The position numbers were made by a program, and so were the translations under genes. 64,000 nt of DNA from Xaviernesmea oryzae (GTDB taxonomy: Bacteria; Pseudomonadota; Alphaproteobacteria; Rhizobiales; Rhizobiaceae). Each line of letters starts with the position of its first letter. Positions within the stretch are counted from its first letter, which is position 1. The notes under the pieces are model-generated. The model was not told where the DNA came from. It was given only the letters and a program-made list of their open reading frames with translations, and did not search any database. Where the stretch lies: NCBI RefSeq assembly GCF_900177415.1, contig NZ_FXAF01000002.1, positions 124,001 to 188,000 on the forward strand, read 5' to 3'. Below are positions 36,856 through 45,944 of this stretch, in pieces.

Positions 36856-38052
36856 TCAGGCCGCGACCGGCGCGGAAAGCAGCGCCTTCAGAGAGGCTTC
36901 CGCATCCGCGGCACGTTCCGAACGTTCGATGAAACCGCCGCCATAGACGCGCGCATCCGGGCCCTCCGCCGAATAGAGCACGCAGGCCTGGCCGGGCGCC
37001 ACGCCCGCTTCGCCGATCGCCAGGTCGACATAGACGCCGCTTTCGTCGCAATGCACGGTCGCAGGCGTCGGCGGACGGGTGGAGCGCACCTTGGCGAAGC
37101 AGGCGAAACCGTCCTTCGCATCGGCTTGAAGCGAACCGTCGCCGATCCAGTTGACGTCGCGCAGATAGACGCGGTGCGTATCGAGCGCTTCCTTCGGCCC
37201 GACGATCACGCGGCGCGAACGGGCGTCGAGATAGATCACGTAGAGCGGCTCGCCGGTCGCGACGCCCAGGCCCTTCCGCTGGCCGATCGTGTAATGCACG
37301 ATGCCCTCGTGGCGGCCGAGCACGCGGCCGTCCATATGCACGATGTCGCCGGCCAGCGCCGCATTCGGCTTCAGCTTGTTGATGATGTCCGTATACCGGC
37401 CCTGCGGCACGAAACAGATGTCCTGGCTGTCGGCCTTCTTGGCGACGACGAGGCCCATGTCCTCGGCAAGCGCCCTCACCTCCGCCTTCGACATGCCGCC
37501 GAGCGGGAAGCGCAGGTAGTCGATCTGCTCCTGCGTGGTCGCGAACAGGAACCAGCTCTGGTCGCGGTCGCTGTCGACGGGGCGGAAGAGCGCGCGGCGG
37601 TTCGGATTGTCGGCCGAAGGGTTCGGCCGCGAGCGGATGTAATGGCCGGTCGCCAAGGCGTCGGCGCCGAGCTCCTTCGCCGTCGCCAGAAGATCGGCGA
37701 ACTTGACCGTCTGGTTGCAGGCCACACAGGGGACCGGCGTTTCGCCCATGGCATAGGCTTCTGCGAAAGGATTGATCACCGTTTCGCGGAACCGCTTCTC
37801 GTAGTCGAGCACGTAATGCGGGATGCCGAGCGTTTCGGAAACCCGCCGCGCATCGTCGATATCCTGGCCGGCGCAGCAGGAGCCGGCGCGGTGCACGGCC
37901 GCGCCATGATCGTAGAGCTGCAGGGTGATGCCGAGAACGTCGTAGCCCTGGCGTTTGAGCAGGCCGGCGACGACGGAGGAATCCACTCCCCCCGACATGG
38001 CAACGACAACGCGTGTGTCTTCCGGCCTCTTGTCAAAATCCAGCGTGTTCAC
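36856..38052 (-). CDS. mnmA: tRNA-specific 2-thiouridylase
   Basis: The 398-residue protein from a GTG start (GTGAACACGCTG, preceded by GAGAG) has the PP-loop [14 protein letters not shown] (19-25 region). The catalytic cysteines are in [10 protein letters not shown] and [19 protein letters not shown] and [19 protein letters not shown] are further family blocks. It adds sulfur to C2 of wobble uridine 34 in tRNA-Lys, -Glu and -Gln. An ATG 13 codons upstream is possible. It is read in the same direction as the tRNA-Met gene downstream. Confidence 0.95.
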   Translation of the reverse strand: MNTLDFDKRPEDTRVVVAMSGGVDSSVVAGLLKRQGYDVLGITLQLYDHGAAVHRAGSCCAGQDIDDARRVSETLGIPHYVLDYEKRFRETVINPFAEAYAMGETPVPCVACNQTVKFADLLATAKELGADALATGHYIRSRPNPSADNPNRRALFRPVDSDRDQSWFLFATTQEQIDYLRFPLGGMSKAEVRALAEDMGLVVAKKADSQDICFVPQGRYTDIINKLKPNAALAGDIVHMDGRVLGRHEGIVHYTIGQRKGLGVATGEPLYVIYLDARSRRVIVGPKEALDTHRVYLRDVNWIGDGSLQADAKDGFACFAKVRSTRPPTPATVHCDESGVYVDLAIGEAGVAPGQACVLYSAEGPDARVYGGGFIERSERAADAEASLKALLSAPVAA

Positions 38053-38728
38053 GGAACTCTCTCGGTGTCTCGGGTCGCCGGTGCAATTCATTGCACAAAG
38101 GCGAGTATCGGCGCCAGGCGCGGGATCGGCCGCTGTCCAGGCAATTCTTGCCGCATATAGAAAGGATTTGAGGCCGGTGCAAGGCGGACGGATATTTCAG
38201 CGGCTTCGGCATGTTTCTCTCTCGCATTCGGTATCGGGCGTCGTTTTGCGAAAGGCGACGGATAGACACACGCCTCCCTTGCCTCGGGTCAAGCCCGGGG
38301 GCGACGAGCAGGCATACTACGCCCTTGGCGATCTCGATTGTTTTTGTTTCGGCCGGGACACGTCGTGTGCCTCGTATTGAATTTTTATAGGTGACACGCG
38401 ACGTGTCCCGTTCGGTCAGTTTTTCCGCGCAACTCCGGTCCCTCTGCGGCGGTCTGGTCTTACGTCCTTGCGGATGCCAACCGGGTTGTGTGCGACACAC
38501 GCACGCCCCGCCTTGAGGCGAGAGGGGGACCATTTTCTGCGCAGCCCCTGATGGCCCGCCTGCATCAACGGCAGACCGCCAGGGCACCGGTCCCGTCTCG
38601 CCGGCGATGCGTAACCGGTGTAGCCGAAACGGAACGGGGAAATGATGGCACGGGTTTGAGGGGGCGGGGATGAACGGAGGCGGTTTTTTCCGGCGGTTTT
38701 TCTCAAGGCATTGATTTGCCTTGTGGTA
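38053..38728. other. Non-coding stretch with one long inverted repeat
   Basis: No convincing coding frame is seen on either strand: frames are short, lack ribosome-binding sites and have biased composition. The only clear structure is the inverted repeat at 38354-38410, listed separately. A family B repeat cluster begins at 38729. Confidence 0.6.
38354..38410. repeat. Long inverted repeat of unknown role
   Basis: CGGGACACGTCG and CGACGTGTCCCG are perfect 12-bp arms around a 33-base A/T-rich centre. The inner bases GTGTGCC and GGTGACAC extend pairing imperfectly. No neighbouring gene lies within 290 bases. It could be a small-RNA hairpin, a protein-binding site or a transposon end relic. Confidence 0.6.
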
Positions 38729-38993
38729 CCCCCCTTTGCCCTGCCGGGCATCTCCCCCTCACGGGGGGAGATCACAAGCGGCAAGCTCTTCCCCCCAAAT
38801 CGATGATTTGCCTCGCCATACCCCCCTCTGTCCTACCGGACATCTCCCCCACAAGGGGGGAGATCACAAGCGGCACGGTCTTCCCGCCAAAGCGATGATG
38901 TGCCGAGTAGCGACGTTTGTTGTTTGGGGAAGCCGGTGCACCCATCCGATCTCCCCCCTTGCGGGGGAGATGCCCGGCAGGGCAGAGGGGGGT
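38729..38993. repeat. Family B palindromic repeats, three copies
   Basis: Two direct copies (from 38729 and about 38820) and one inverted copy (about 38948-38993) share CCCTGCCGGGCATCTCCCCC and GGGGGAGATCACAAGCGGCA. One copy carries the compensated change CCTACCGGACATCTCC. The same family occurs at 45740-45908. No gene is present here; bases 38994-39171 hold only the upstream region of the DUF1810 gene. Confidence 0.85.
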
Positions 38994-39171
38994 GGCGGTC
39001 CACATCCCGTCTCACATCCCGGCCCACCGCGCCTCTATCGGAACGGCATCGACGCACGCGACCACCGTACCCGCCGAGGCGCCGGAATCGCGGGGCATCA
39101 GGAAAAAGAGCGGCCGCAAATTTTTCATGTTTGGCGCTCTTGATGGCGGCCGGGTGATCGTGGAGCCACCG

Positions 39172-39606
39172 ATGGGTGCAAATCCGACGGAATTCGATCT
39201 CATGCGCTTCGTGGATGCGCAGGCGCCCGTCTACGACCGGGTCATCGCCGAACTGCGCGACGGCCGGAAGCGCTCGCACTGGATGTGGTACATCTTCCCG
39301 CAGGCGGCCGGGCTCGGCTTCTCGATCATGTCGCAGCGTTTCGCGATCGGTTCCAGGGCGGAGGCCGCCGCCTATCTCGACCATCCCCTGCTTGGCGGCC
39401 GGCTCGTCGAATGCACCGAGGCGATGCTTTCCCACAAGAACCTCTCGGCGCATGCGATCCTCGGGTCTCCGGACGACATGAAATTCAAAAGCTCGATGAC
39501 GCTGTTCGAGATGATCAGCGAAAAGGGCTCGCCTTTCGAGCGAGCCCTTGAACAGTTCTATCATGGCGAGCGCGACGGGAAGACCGTCGCGCTGCTGGGA
39601 AGTTAG
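39172..39606 (+). CDS. DUF1810 family protein
   Basis: The 144-residue protein from MGANPTEFDLMRFVDAQAPV contains RKRSHWMWYIFPQAAGLGFS and MSQRFAIGSRAEAAAYLDHP, the two conserved blocks of DUF1810. GGAG six bases upstream supports the ATG at 39172; an ATG at 39127 would add 15 residues. Function is unknown; the fold is all-helical. It is convergent with the Tim44-like gene, the stops overlapping by four bases (39603-39606). Confidence 0.85.
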   Translation: MGANPTEFDLMRFVDAQAPVYDRVIAELRDGRKRSHWMWYIFPQAAGLGFSIMSQRFAIGSRAEAAAYLDHPLLGGRLVECTEAMLSHKNLSAHAILGSPDDMKFKSSMTLFEMISEKGSPFERALEQFYHGERDGKTVALLGS

Positions 39607-40664
39607 GCGGCCGCCTGGATCGCGGAGAGCTTCCAGTCGTTGGCGGGCTTGCGGACGAAGGTCCACACTTCCACCGTCTCGGTGGCGGCGTTCGGATCGC
39701 CCTCGGCCACGGCGCCGGTCTCGCGGTCGCGCATGTAGTCGACGCTCGAATAGCGCATCGCCACCGTCGCATAGTCCTGGCCGTTTTCGCGCCAAGCTTC
39801 CGCCAGGTCGCCCTGCAGGAGCTTCACGTCGCTCACCTCGTTCTTGAGGCCGTTGGTGGCGTTCTCGCCCAGTTCCTCGGCGAGGTAGGACATGGCTTCC
39901 GGCGTCGTGAGGCTGCGGAGCTTCGCATAATCCTCAGCCGCATAGGCGGACTGAACGTTCGTCAGCAGCTTCTCGAACTGGTCGAGGTCGCGGTTGGTGA
40001 TGCCGATTTCGTCGGTCTCCGGCCCGGCCTGACGCGGCGCCGCCGCGTACCCGCCGCCCGAGCCGCCACCGAAGCCTCCCCCCAAACCGCCCCCCAAACC
40101 GCCTTGTGCACCCGAACCGATCTTCGGGATCTGGAAGCCGGACTGGTTCTGGCGCGGCGCCTCATAGGCGTTGCGCTGTTGGCCGTAGCCGCCTGCCGGA
40201 CCGGCGGGCTGCTGACGGCGCGCGAACAGGCGGAAGGCAAGCATGGCAAGACCCGCGATCAGCGCGATCTGCAGAAGCATGCCGAGGAAGCCGGCCATGC
40301 CGCCGAAGCCCGTGCCCATCATCATGCCGATCAGGCCGCCAAGGGCGAGACCGCCGAGAAGGCCGCCGGCCATGCCGCCGAAGAGGCCGGGACGCCGCTG
40401 CTGGGCCGCGGCCTGCTGTCCGAGGCCGCCTTGCGGGCTGGCGGCGTTCTGCTGGGTGTTCGGGGTCATCGAACGGTTGATGCCGGTTGCCGGTCCGGGC
40501 GCGGTATTGGTCGTCGGCGGAGCGGAATAGGTGCGCGTGCCGCGGCTGCCGAAACCGCCGCCGGCGCGACGGGCTTCCGCGAAATCAACGGCGGCCAAGG
40601 AAACCGCCATCCCGATCGCAGCGACCGCGAACAGCTGCTTGAAACGCCGAAGGTTGGATAACAT
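39603..40664 (-). CDS. Tim44-like domain membrane protein
   Basis: The 353-residue protein has a signal-like N-terminus (LRRFKQLFAVAAIGMAVSLA), a Gln/Gly/Pro-rich region, a Gly-rich hydrophobic segment with a probable membrane helix (about 118-146, FLGMLLQIALIAGLAMLAF), a second Gly-rich linker (LGGGLGGGFGGGSGGGYAAA) and a C-terminal Tim44-like domain from about 215 (DLDQFEKLLTNVQSAYAAED). Bacterial Tim44-like proteins are linked to inner-membrane or transport functions but remain poorly defined. GAGGAG precedes the ATG. It is a single gene. Confidence 0.85.
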   Translation of the reverse strand: MLSNLRRFKQLFAVAAIGMAVSLAAVDFAEARRAGGGFGSRGTRTYSAPPTTNTAPGPATGINRSMTPNTQQNAASPQGGLGQQAAAQQRRPGLFGGMAGGLLGGLALGGLIGMMMGTGFGGMAGFLGMLLQIALIAGLAMLAFRLFARRQQPAGPAGGYGQQRNAYEAPRQNQSGFQIPKIGSGAQGGLGGGLGGGFGGGSGGGYAAAPRQAGPETDEIGITNRDLDQFEKLLTNVQSAYAAEDYAKLRSLTTPEAMSYLAEELGENATNGLKNEVSDVKLLQGDLAEAWRENGQDYATVAMRYSSVDYMRDRETGAVAEGDPNAATETVEVWTFVRKPANDWKLSAIQAAA

Positions 40665-40914
40665 CTCTTTCTCCTCATAAACCGCTCAATGCGGTGTTCC
40701 CGGTTTATATAGCGACGGGCGGTCCGCCGTTTTAGAGGCGCCACCGATTTTTCCCGCCGAAGTAGATAACGAACTTTGAAACGGGAGCCAAGTTCCGAAA
40801 ATACAACCTATGAGAAAGAAGACGGCGCGAATGGTCGCAGCCGGCAAGAAAGGAAAAAGCCCGGCGCGTGAGGCAGCGGGCTCAGATTGCTGACAACGGT
40901 CGAAAATCTCTGAT

Positions 40915-40990
40915 CGTCATGCTCGGGCTTGTCCCGAGCATCTGCAAACCATCGACGTTTATAGATCCTCGGCACAAGGCCGAGGATGAC
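40915..40990. repeat. Family C palindromic element
   Basis: CATGCTCGGGCTTGTCCCGA-type hairpin is followed by GATCCTCGGCACAAGGCCGA and GGATGAC. A second copy lies at 42997-43080 between serC and serA. Together with the family A remnant at 41115 it fills the gene-free interval 40665-41359, in which I see no coding sequence. Confidence 0.8.
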
Positions 40991-41114
40991 GCCGAGCAAG
41001 ACGCGAGGTTTGTCGTCAAGCTGAGCCCGGCGCGCGAGGCACCGGGCTTTTCGTTGGGCTCCTTGGGAGGAGGTTTCAGTGGAGAGCAGCTCCATTGAGG
41101 TCGCATGCGACGCT

Positions 41115-41350
41115 GCCCCTCATCCGCCTGCCGGCACCTTCTCCCCGCAAGTCGGAAGAGATGAAACAGGTCCCCTCACTTGCGATTTCTAACACTTAGC
41201 TGAAGCTAAGATGTTGAAATCGCCTTCTCTCCCACAAGGGGAGAGATACCGATGCCGCACTCTCGGCGTTCTACCTCTCCCCTTGTGGGAGAGGTTACAA
41301 AATCAGCATCTTAGCCAAAGGCCAAGTGCTAGATTTTGTTGGTGAGGGGA
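41115..41350. repeat. Family A element, degenerate or composite copy
   Basis: The left end is GCCCCTCATCCGCCTGCCGG, CACCTTCTCCCCGC; the right end is GTTGGTGAGGGGA, partly inverted. Inside are CTCTCCCACAAGGGGAGAG and CTCTCCCCTTGTGGGAGAGG hairpins and a near-palindrome around AACACTTAGC...GCTAAGATG. It ends ten bases from the serA stop and may serve as its 3' hairpin. Confidence 0.65.
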
Positions 41351-41359
41351 TCCCCCCCC

Positions 41360-42955
41360 TCAATCCACGTTGAACGCCAGCGGCTTGGCCTGGCGGATCG
41401 CCGGGTTGGCGGTGAGCTTTGCCAGCACTTCTGCCGAGACGGGGCCGTCGACATAAAGCAGCGCGATCGCATCGCCGCCCTGCTTGTCGCGGCCGAGATG
41501 GAAGTTGGCGATGTTGACGCCGGCATTGCCGAGCGTCGTGCCGATGAAGCCGATCATGCCGGGAACATCGGTATTGGCGATATAGACCATGTTGGCGCCG
41601 ACATCCGCGTCGAGGTTGATGCCCTTGATCTGGATGAAGCGCGGCTTGCCGTCGGAGAAGACCGTGCCGGCGACCGAGCGGGTCATCGTGTCGGTGGTGA
41701 CGGTGAGCTTGATATAGCCGTCGAAGACGCCCGACTTGTCGCGCTTGGCCTCGGAAAGGATGATGCCCTTCTCCTTCACCATGATCGGCGCCGAAACCAT
41801 GTTGACGTCGGCGACCTGCGGGCGGATGAGGCCGGCAAGCAGCGCGCTCGTCAGCGCCTTGGTGTTCATGTTGGCGGTCGAACCGTCGTAGAGGATCTCG
41901 ATTTCCTTGATCGCATCCTCGGTGACCTGGCCGACGAAGGCGCCGAGCACATCCGCCAGGCGGATGAACGGCTTCAGGATCGGCGCTTCTTCCGCGGTGA
42001 TCGACGGCATGTTGATGGCGTTGGAAACGGCGCCCTTCACCAGGTAGTCCGCCATCTGCTCGGCGACCTGCAGGGCGACGTTCTCCTGCGCTTCCGTCGT
42101 GGAGGCGCCGAGATGCGGTGTGCAGACGACGTTGTCGAGGCCGAAGAGCGGGCTTTCGGTGGCGGGCTCCACCTCGAACACGTCGAAGCCGGCGCCGGCG
42201 ACATGGCCGGACTTCAGCGCTTCGGCAAGGGCCGCCTCGTCGACGAGGCCGCCGCGGGCGCAGTTGATGATGCGCACGCCCTTCTTCGTCTTGGCGAGCG
42301 CATCCTTGTCGAGGATGTTGCGGGTCTTGTCGGTCAGCGGCACGTGCAGCGTGATGAAATCGGCGCGCGGCAGCAGCTCGTCGAGCTCGACCTTCACGAC
42401 GCCCATCTCCTCGGCGCGCTCCTTGGAAAGGAACGGGTCGTAGGCGATGACGTGCATGCCGAGCCCGATCGCCTTCTTGCAGACGATGCCGCCGATATTG
42501 CCGGCGCCGATGACGCCGAGCGTCTTGCCGGTGATCTCGACGCCCATGAAGCGCGACTTTTCCCACTTGCCGGACTGGGTGGAATTATCGGCCGCCGGAA
42601 GCTGGCGGGCGACGGCGAACATTAGCGCGATCGCGTGCTCGGCCGTCGTGATCGAGTTGCCGAACGGCGTGTTCATGACGATGATGCCGCGGCGCGAGGC
42701 AGCCGGGATATCGACGTTGTCGACGCCGATGCCGGCGCGGCCGACGACCTTGAGGTTCGTCGCATTGGCGATCAGCTTCTCAGTCACCTTGGTGGCGGAA
42801 CGGATGGCAAGGCCATCGTAATTGCCGATGATCTCGGCGAGCTTTTCCTTGTCCTTGCCGAGCTTGGGTTGAAAGTCGACTTCGACGCCGCGATCACGAA
42901 AGATCTGGACGGCGGTTTCCGACAATTCGTCGGATACGAGAACGCGAGGTGCCAT
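41360..42955 (-). CDS. serA: D-3-phosphoglycerate dehydrogenase
   Basis: The 531-residue enzyme is the long form: catalytic domain with NAD motif LGVIGAGNIGG (around 145-155), active-site Arg in INCARGGLVDE, Glu in FDVFEVEP and His in CTPHLGAST, then an intervening domain (about 315-450) and a C-terminal ACT domain (GMIGFIGTTLGNAGVNIANF). It commits 3-phosphoglycerate to serine synthesis. It follows serC in the same direction with a 143-base gap occupied by a family C element, so a serC-serA operon is likely. Confidence 0.95.
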   Translation of the reverse strand: MAPRVLVSDELSETAVQIFRDRGVEVDFQPKLGKDKEKLAEIIGNYDGLAIRSATKVTEKLIANATNLKVVGRAGIGVDNVDIPAASRRGIIVMNTPFGNSITTAEHAIALMFAVARQLPAADNSTQSGKWEKSRFMGVEITGKTLGVIGAGNIGGIVCKKAIGLGMHVIAYDPFLSKERAEEMGVVKVELDELLPRADFITLHVPLTDKTRNILDKDALAKTKKGVRIINCARGGLVDEAALAEALKSGHVAGAGFDVFEVEPATESPLFGLDNVVCTPHLGASTTEAQENVALQVAEQMADYLVKGAVSNAINMPSITAEEAPILKPFIRLADVLGAFVGQVTEDAIKEIEILYDGSTANMNTKALTSALLAGLIRPQVADVNMVSAPIMVKEKGIILSEAKRDKSGVFDGYIKLTVTTDTMTRSVAGTVFSDGKPRFIQIKGINLDADVGANMVYIANTDVPGMIGFIGTTLGNAGVNIANFHLGRDKQGGDAIALLYVDGPVSAEVLAKLTANPAIRQAKPLAFNVD

Positions 42956-42996
42956 GGCGATGGGCTCCTGATAAGGGTTTGAACTTGGACCTTCGT

Positions 42997-43080
42997 CATG
43001 CCCGGGCCTGTCCCGGGCATCTGCGACGTATCGGTTTTGTCGATGGGATCAGATCCTCGGCACGAGGCCGAGGATGACGG
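42997..43080. repeat. Family C palindromic element between serC and serA
   Basis: CATGCCCGGGCCTGTCCCGG forms one hairpin with GCATCTGC after it, and GATCCTCGGCACGAGGCCGA the second. The pairs differ from the copy at 40915 by compensated changes (CTCGGGC...GAG against CCCGGGC...GGG), which argues for selection on, or spread as, a folded structure. Confidence 0.8.
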
Positions 43081-43098
43081 CAGCAGGGCGCAGAATAC

Positions 43099-44277
43099 TT
43101 ACGCGGCGGCCTTGGCGAGCGCGGCCTTCTGGGTGTTGAAGGCGTAGGAAAGCCAGGGCATCAGGGCCTTCATGTCGGCTTCGTCGATCGTCGCACCGGC
43201 CCAGATGCGCAGGCCCGACGGGGCATCGCGGTAAGCGCCGGTATCGAAGGCGACGCCTTCCTTTTCGAGGATCGAGACGACGCCCTTGGCGAAAGCGGCC
43301 TGCGCGTCGTCATCGAGCGCGGTGACCTCCGGATCGACGATCTTGAGGCAGACGGAGGTGTTGGACCGCGTCGCCGGATCGACGGCGAGGTTCTCGATCC
43401 AGGCGTTCGCCGCGACGAAATCGTGGATGACCCTGGCGTTCGCATCGGCGCGGGCGATCAGCCCCTTGAGGCCGCCGACCTGCTTGGCCCAGTTGAGCGC
43501 GTCGATATAGTCCTCGACGCAGAGCATCGACGGCGTGTTGATCGTCTCGCCGACGAAGATGCCCTCGATCAGCTTGCCGCCCGAGGTGAGGCGGAAGATC
43601 TTCGGCAGCGGCCAGGCCGGAACGTAGGTCGTGAGGCGCTCGACGGCGCGCGGGGAAAGGATCAGCATGCCGTGGCCGCCCTCGCCGCCCAGGACCTTCT
43701 GCCAGGAGAAGGTGACGACGTCGAGCTTGGAGAAATCGAGGTCCTGCGCGAAAGCGGCCGAGGTGGCGTCGCAGATCGTCAGGCCCTTGCGGGTCGGCGG
43801 GATGAAATCGGCGTTGGGGACGCGCACGCCCGAGGTCGTGCCGTTCCAGGTGAAGACCACGTCGCGGTCGAAATCGACGGTGGAGAGATCGGGCAGCAGG
43901 CCGTAACCGGCCTCGATCTTGCGGACGTCCTTGAGCTTCAGCTGCTTGACGACGTCGGTGACCCAGCCGGCGCCGAAGCTTTCCCAGGCCAGCATGTCGA
44001 CGCCGCGCTCGCCGAGCAGCGACCAGAGCGCCATTTCGACGGCGCCGGTGTCGGAGGCCGGAACGATGCCGATGCGGTAATCCGCCGGAACGTTCAGAAT
44101 TTCACGGGTGAGGTCGATCGCCTGCTTCAGTTTCGCCTTGCCGACCTTGGCGCGGTGCGAACGACCGAGCGCGGCATCGGAGAGGGCTTCGAGCGACCAG
44201 CCGGGGCGCTTCGAGCAAGGACCAGAAGAGAAATGGGTATTGTTCGGACGTACGTCCGGCTTTGCGGCTTCAGCCAT
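43099..44277 (-). CDS. serC: Phosphoserine aminotransferase
   Basis: The 392-residue enzyme from [20 protein letters not shown] has the PLP-binding Lys194 in [15 protein letters not shown] and the phosphate/cofactor segments [19 protein letters not shown] and [13 protein letters not shown]. The sequence is of the long alphaproteobacterial type. It makes O-phosphoserine from 3-phosphohydroxypyruvate and glutamate. AAGGA precedes the ATG but lies in a hairpin of the leader RNA listed next. serA follows. Confidence 0.94.
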   Translation of the reverse strand: MAEAAKPDVRPNNTHFSSGPCSKRPGWSLEALSDAALGRSHRAKVGKAKLKQAIDLTREILNVPADYRIGIVPASDTGAVEMALWSLLGERGVDMLAWESFGAGWVTDVVKQLKLKDVRKIEAGYGLLPDLSTVDFDRDVVFTWNGTTSGVRVPNADFIPPTRKGLTICDATSAAFAQDLDFSKLDVVTFSWQKVLGGEGGHGMLILSPRAVERLTTYVPAWPLPKIFRLTSGGKLIEGIFVGETINTPSMLCVEDYIDALNWAKQVGGLKGLIARADANARVIHDFVAANAWIENLAVDPATRSNTSVCLKIVDPEVTALDDDAQAAFAKGVVSILEKEGVAFDTGAYRDAPSGLRIWAGATIDEADMKALMPWLSYAFNTQKAALAKAAA

Positions 44278-44280
44278 GAT

Positions 44281-44330
44281 GCTATCCTTCCAGATAGATG
44301 GCCTCTCGTTGGGGAGAGGTGTCCCGCCGC
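44281..44330 (-). ncRNA. Probable serC leader RNA motif (cis-regulatory)
   Basis: Two adjacent hairpins precede serC. CCTCTC/GAGAGG with loop CCCAAC is at 44302-44319, and CTATC/GATAG with loop TGGAAG at 44282-44297. The second holds the AAGGA ribosome-binding site four bases from the ATG. A conserved 'serC motif' is known upstream of serC in Rhizobiales; the match here is from memory of its layout (GGGACACC, hairpin, GCCATCTAT, hairpin). Its ligand, if any, is unknown. A CTTGAC promoter-like hexamer lies upstream near 44360. Confidence 0.65.
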
Positions 44331-44421
44331 CGTGGATATTACCGTCCGCCTGCACAGTCAAGCGGGCAATGTCGCTCAGGGGAAAATTTCTGCCGCAGCC
44401 CGCATGCGCAGCACCGGAACG

Positions 44422-44448
44422 AAAAAGGCCGCCCCGAGGGGCGGCCCG
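44422..44448 (-). terminator. Rho-independent terminator after the outer-membrane protein gene
   Basis: On the minus strand GGGCCGCCCC pairs with GGGGCGGCC around TC and is followed by five T. It lies 23 bases past the stop of the gene at 44471 and separates it from serC. Confidence 0.85.
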
Positions 44449-44470
44449 TGATCCTGCAGATGCGCGAAGC

Positions 44471-45304
44471 TTACTTGTAGACGATCGGCTCCGGCGGAGG
44501 CTCGTAGGCCACCGGCGTGTCGCAGCCGCCGAAGACGTAGCGGGCGCCGACGCGGGCCTCGTGGCTGTAGAAGCCCTTGTCGCGGCCCGGACCGCCGCCG
44601 ACCGCATAGCCGAACATGTCGCCGCCGTCGACGTAGCGGAAGCGATAGCCGAGATCCGCCTTGAGGTTGCAGGTGATGTCGACCGACGCACCCGCCATGA
44701 GGGCCGCGGTGAAGCGCCAGCGGCCCTTGCCTTCGTGCTCGCTCGAATAGCAGCCCGGCACTCCCGGATCGTCGCAGATCGTATTGCGCAGCCGGTTCCA
44801 CTTGACGTAGGTGCCGCCGATGCCGCCGCCGACATAGGGGGTGAAGTAGCCGTAGGTGCCGAGATCGACATAGACGTTGGCCATCAGCGAATAGGCCTGC
44901 ATGTCCGACCGGTCGCTCGACGTACAGGTGACGCCGCCGCAGATGCCCGTCGTTCCGCCCGAGAACTTGGACTTCGTGAAATAGTCGAAGGTCACGTCGG
45001 TGCGCAGGTAGCTGTTGATCTGGTAGCCGACACCGCCGCCGAGCGTGAAGCTGTCACGAAGCGAGGAGCGCGTGAAATCGGCGAGCGCGATGCCCGGGGT
45101 TGCGGAACCCTGGTAGAATTCGACGCCCCGCGACCTCTTGAAGGAATAGCCGACATCGCCGCGCAGATACCAGCCGCTCGCCTCCTGGACGGTGACTTCC
45201 GGTGCGTCCAGGATCGGCTCGGGCTGCGGCTCATAAAGATCGGCGGAACTTGCGGTATTCGCCGTCAATGCCAGCGCGAACGCACCGGCTAGGAACTTTC
45301 TCAT
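44471..45304 (-). CDS. Outer-membrane beta-barrel protein (Omp25/31-like)
   Basis: The 277-residue product starts with signal peptide [20 protein letters not shown] ending near ADLYEP. The mature sequence alternates in barrel strands: [72 protein letters not shown] and [17 protein letters not shown]. Four Cys residues (two pairs) are unusual in this group and could form loop disulfides. It ends in YK rather than Phe. It resembles the small rhizobial/Brucella outer-membrane proteins. An exact CtrA-like site lies 86 bases upstream. Confidence 0.8.
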   Translation of the reverse strand: MRKFLAGAFALALTANTASSADLYEPQPEPILDAPEVTVQEASGWYLRGDVGYSFKRSRGVEFYQGSATPGIALADFTRSSLRDSFTLGGGVGYQINSYLRTDVTFDYFTKSKFSGGTTGICGGVTCTSSDRSDMQAYSLMANVYVDLGTYGYFTPYVGGGIGGTYVKWNRLRNTICDDPGVPGCYSSEHEGKGRWRFTAALMAGASVDITCNLKADLGYRFRYVDGGDMFGYAVGGGPGRDKGFYSHEARVGARYVFGGCDTPVAYEPPPEPIVYK

Positions 45305-45389
45305 TGCCCCATCTCCACAAAGCTCATCACGTAAGGCAGGCACGACGCGCAGCCAAAGGGTTGATCCGCGACGGATGATGGATGAGAAA

Positions 45390-45408
45390 GGTTAAGCGCC
45401 GCTTAACC
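45390..45408. promoter_or_regulatory. CtrA-like site, perfect palindrome
   Basis: GGTTAAGCGCCGCTTAACC is a 19-bp perfect palindrome that contains TTAA, seven bases, then TTAAC, the consensus for the cell-cycle regulator CtrA in alphaproteobacteria. It lies between the divergent outer-membrane protein gene (start 45304) and the small membrane protein gene (start 45536). Binding is inferred from the motif only. Confidence 0.6.
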
Positions 45409-45535
45409 ATGCTTGTTTACCGGCCGTTTTCCTTAAATTAGCAAAAGATAACAAACCGGAGGCCAGCTTTCGCGGAACCCGGCCGGCGCGGCGGCTCCCA
45501 TTGGCAAACGCTTCCGCAACGTTTAAGGAATCGGC

Positions 45536-45694
45536 ATGCCCGACAACGTCATCAAGTTCCAGCGCCCGCCGACACCCAAGCCCCCGCGGCAGACGCCCCC
45601 ATGGCTGAAGCGCCTGCTGACCGCTCTCGGGATCGCCGCCTTCTTCGTGGCCGCCTTCGCCTATTTTTCGCTGACGGGTTCGACGCAGCAGTAA
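45536..45694 (+). CDS. 52-residue membrane protein of unknown function
   Basis: The product begins MPDNVIKFQRPPTPKPPRQT, then PPWLKRLLTALGIAAFFVAA and FAYFSLTGSTQQ: a short basic, proline-rich cytoplasmic tail and one membrane helix (about 28-46). AAGGA eight bases before the ATG is a good ribosome-binding site. Gene size and location beside glmM suggest a conserved rhizobial small protein. It is divergent from the outer-membrane protein gene across the CtrA-like palindrome. Confidence 0.75.
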   Translation: MPDNVIKFQRPPTPKPPRQTPPWLKRLLTALGIAAFFVAAFAYFSLTGSTQQ

Positions 45695-45739
45695 CGCGGC
45701 ATATTCGACGGCTCCACAATGCGCGGCGCTCTGCTTCTA

Positions 45740-45908
45740 CCCCCTCTGCCCTGCCGGGCATCTCCCCACAAGGGGGGAGATCGGATAGACGCTTGCTCAA
45801 CGCTTTCCCTCCAGCGTCCCGAAATCCGCAACGGAATTAGACCCCGGAGACCGTGCCGCTTGTGATCTCCCCCCTTGTGGGGGAGATGCCCGGCAGGGCA
45901 GAGGGGGT
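45740..45908. repeat. Family B palindromic repeats, inverted pair
   Basis: A direct copy (CCCCCTCTGCCCTGCCGGGC from 45740) and an inverted copy ending 45908 (GCCCGGCAGGGCAGAGGGGG) flank about 75 unrelated bases between the small membrane protein gene and glmM. The pair could fold into one large stem. Confidence 0.85.
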
Positions 45909-45944
45909 AAAGGCAAAAGCAGTACGTCGGATACGGAAAGCGGC

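Noticed and set aside
38416..38784. Minus-strand frame in the gene-poor stretch as a coding gene
   Set aside because: It runs into the family B repeats, has no ribosome-binding site and its translation is repeat-derived (for example VISPREGEMPGRA).
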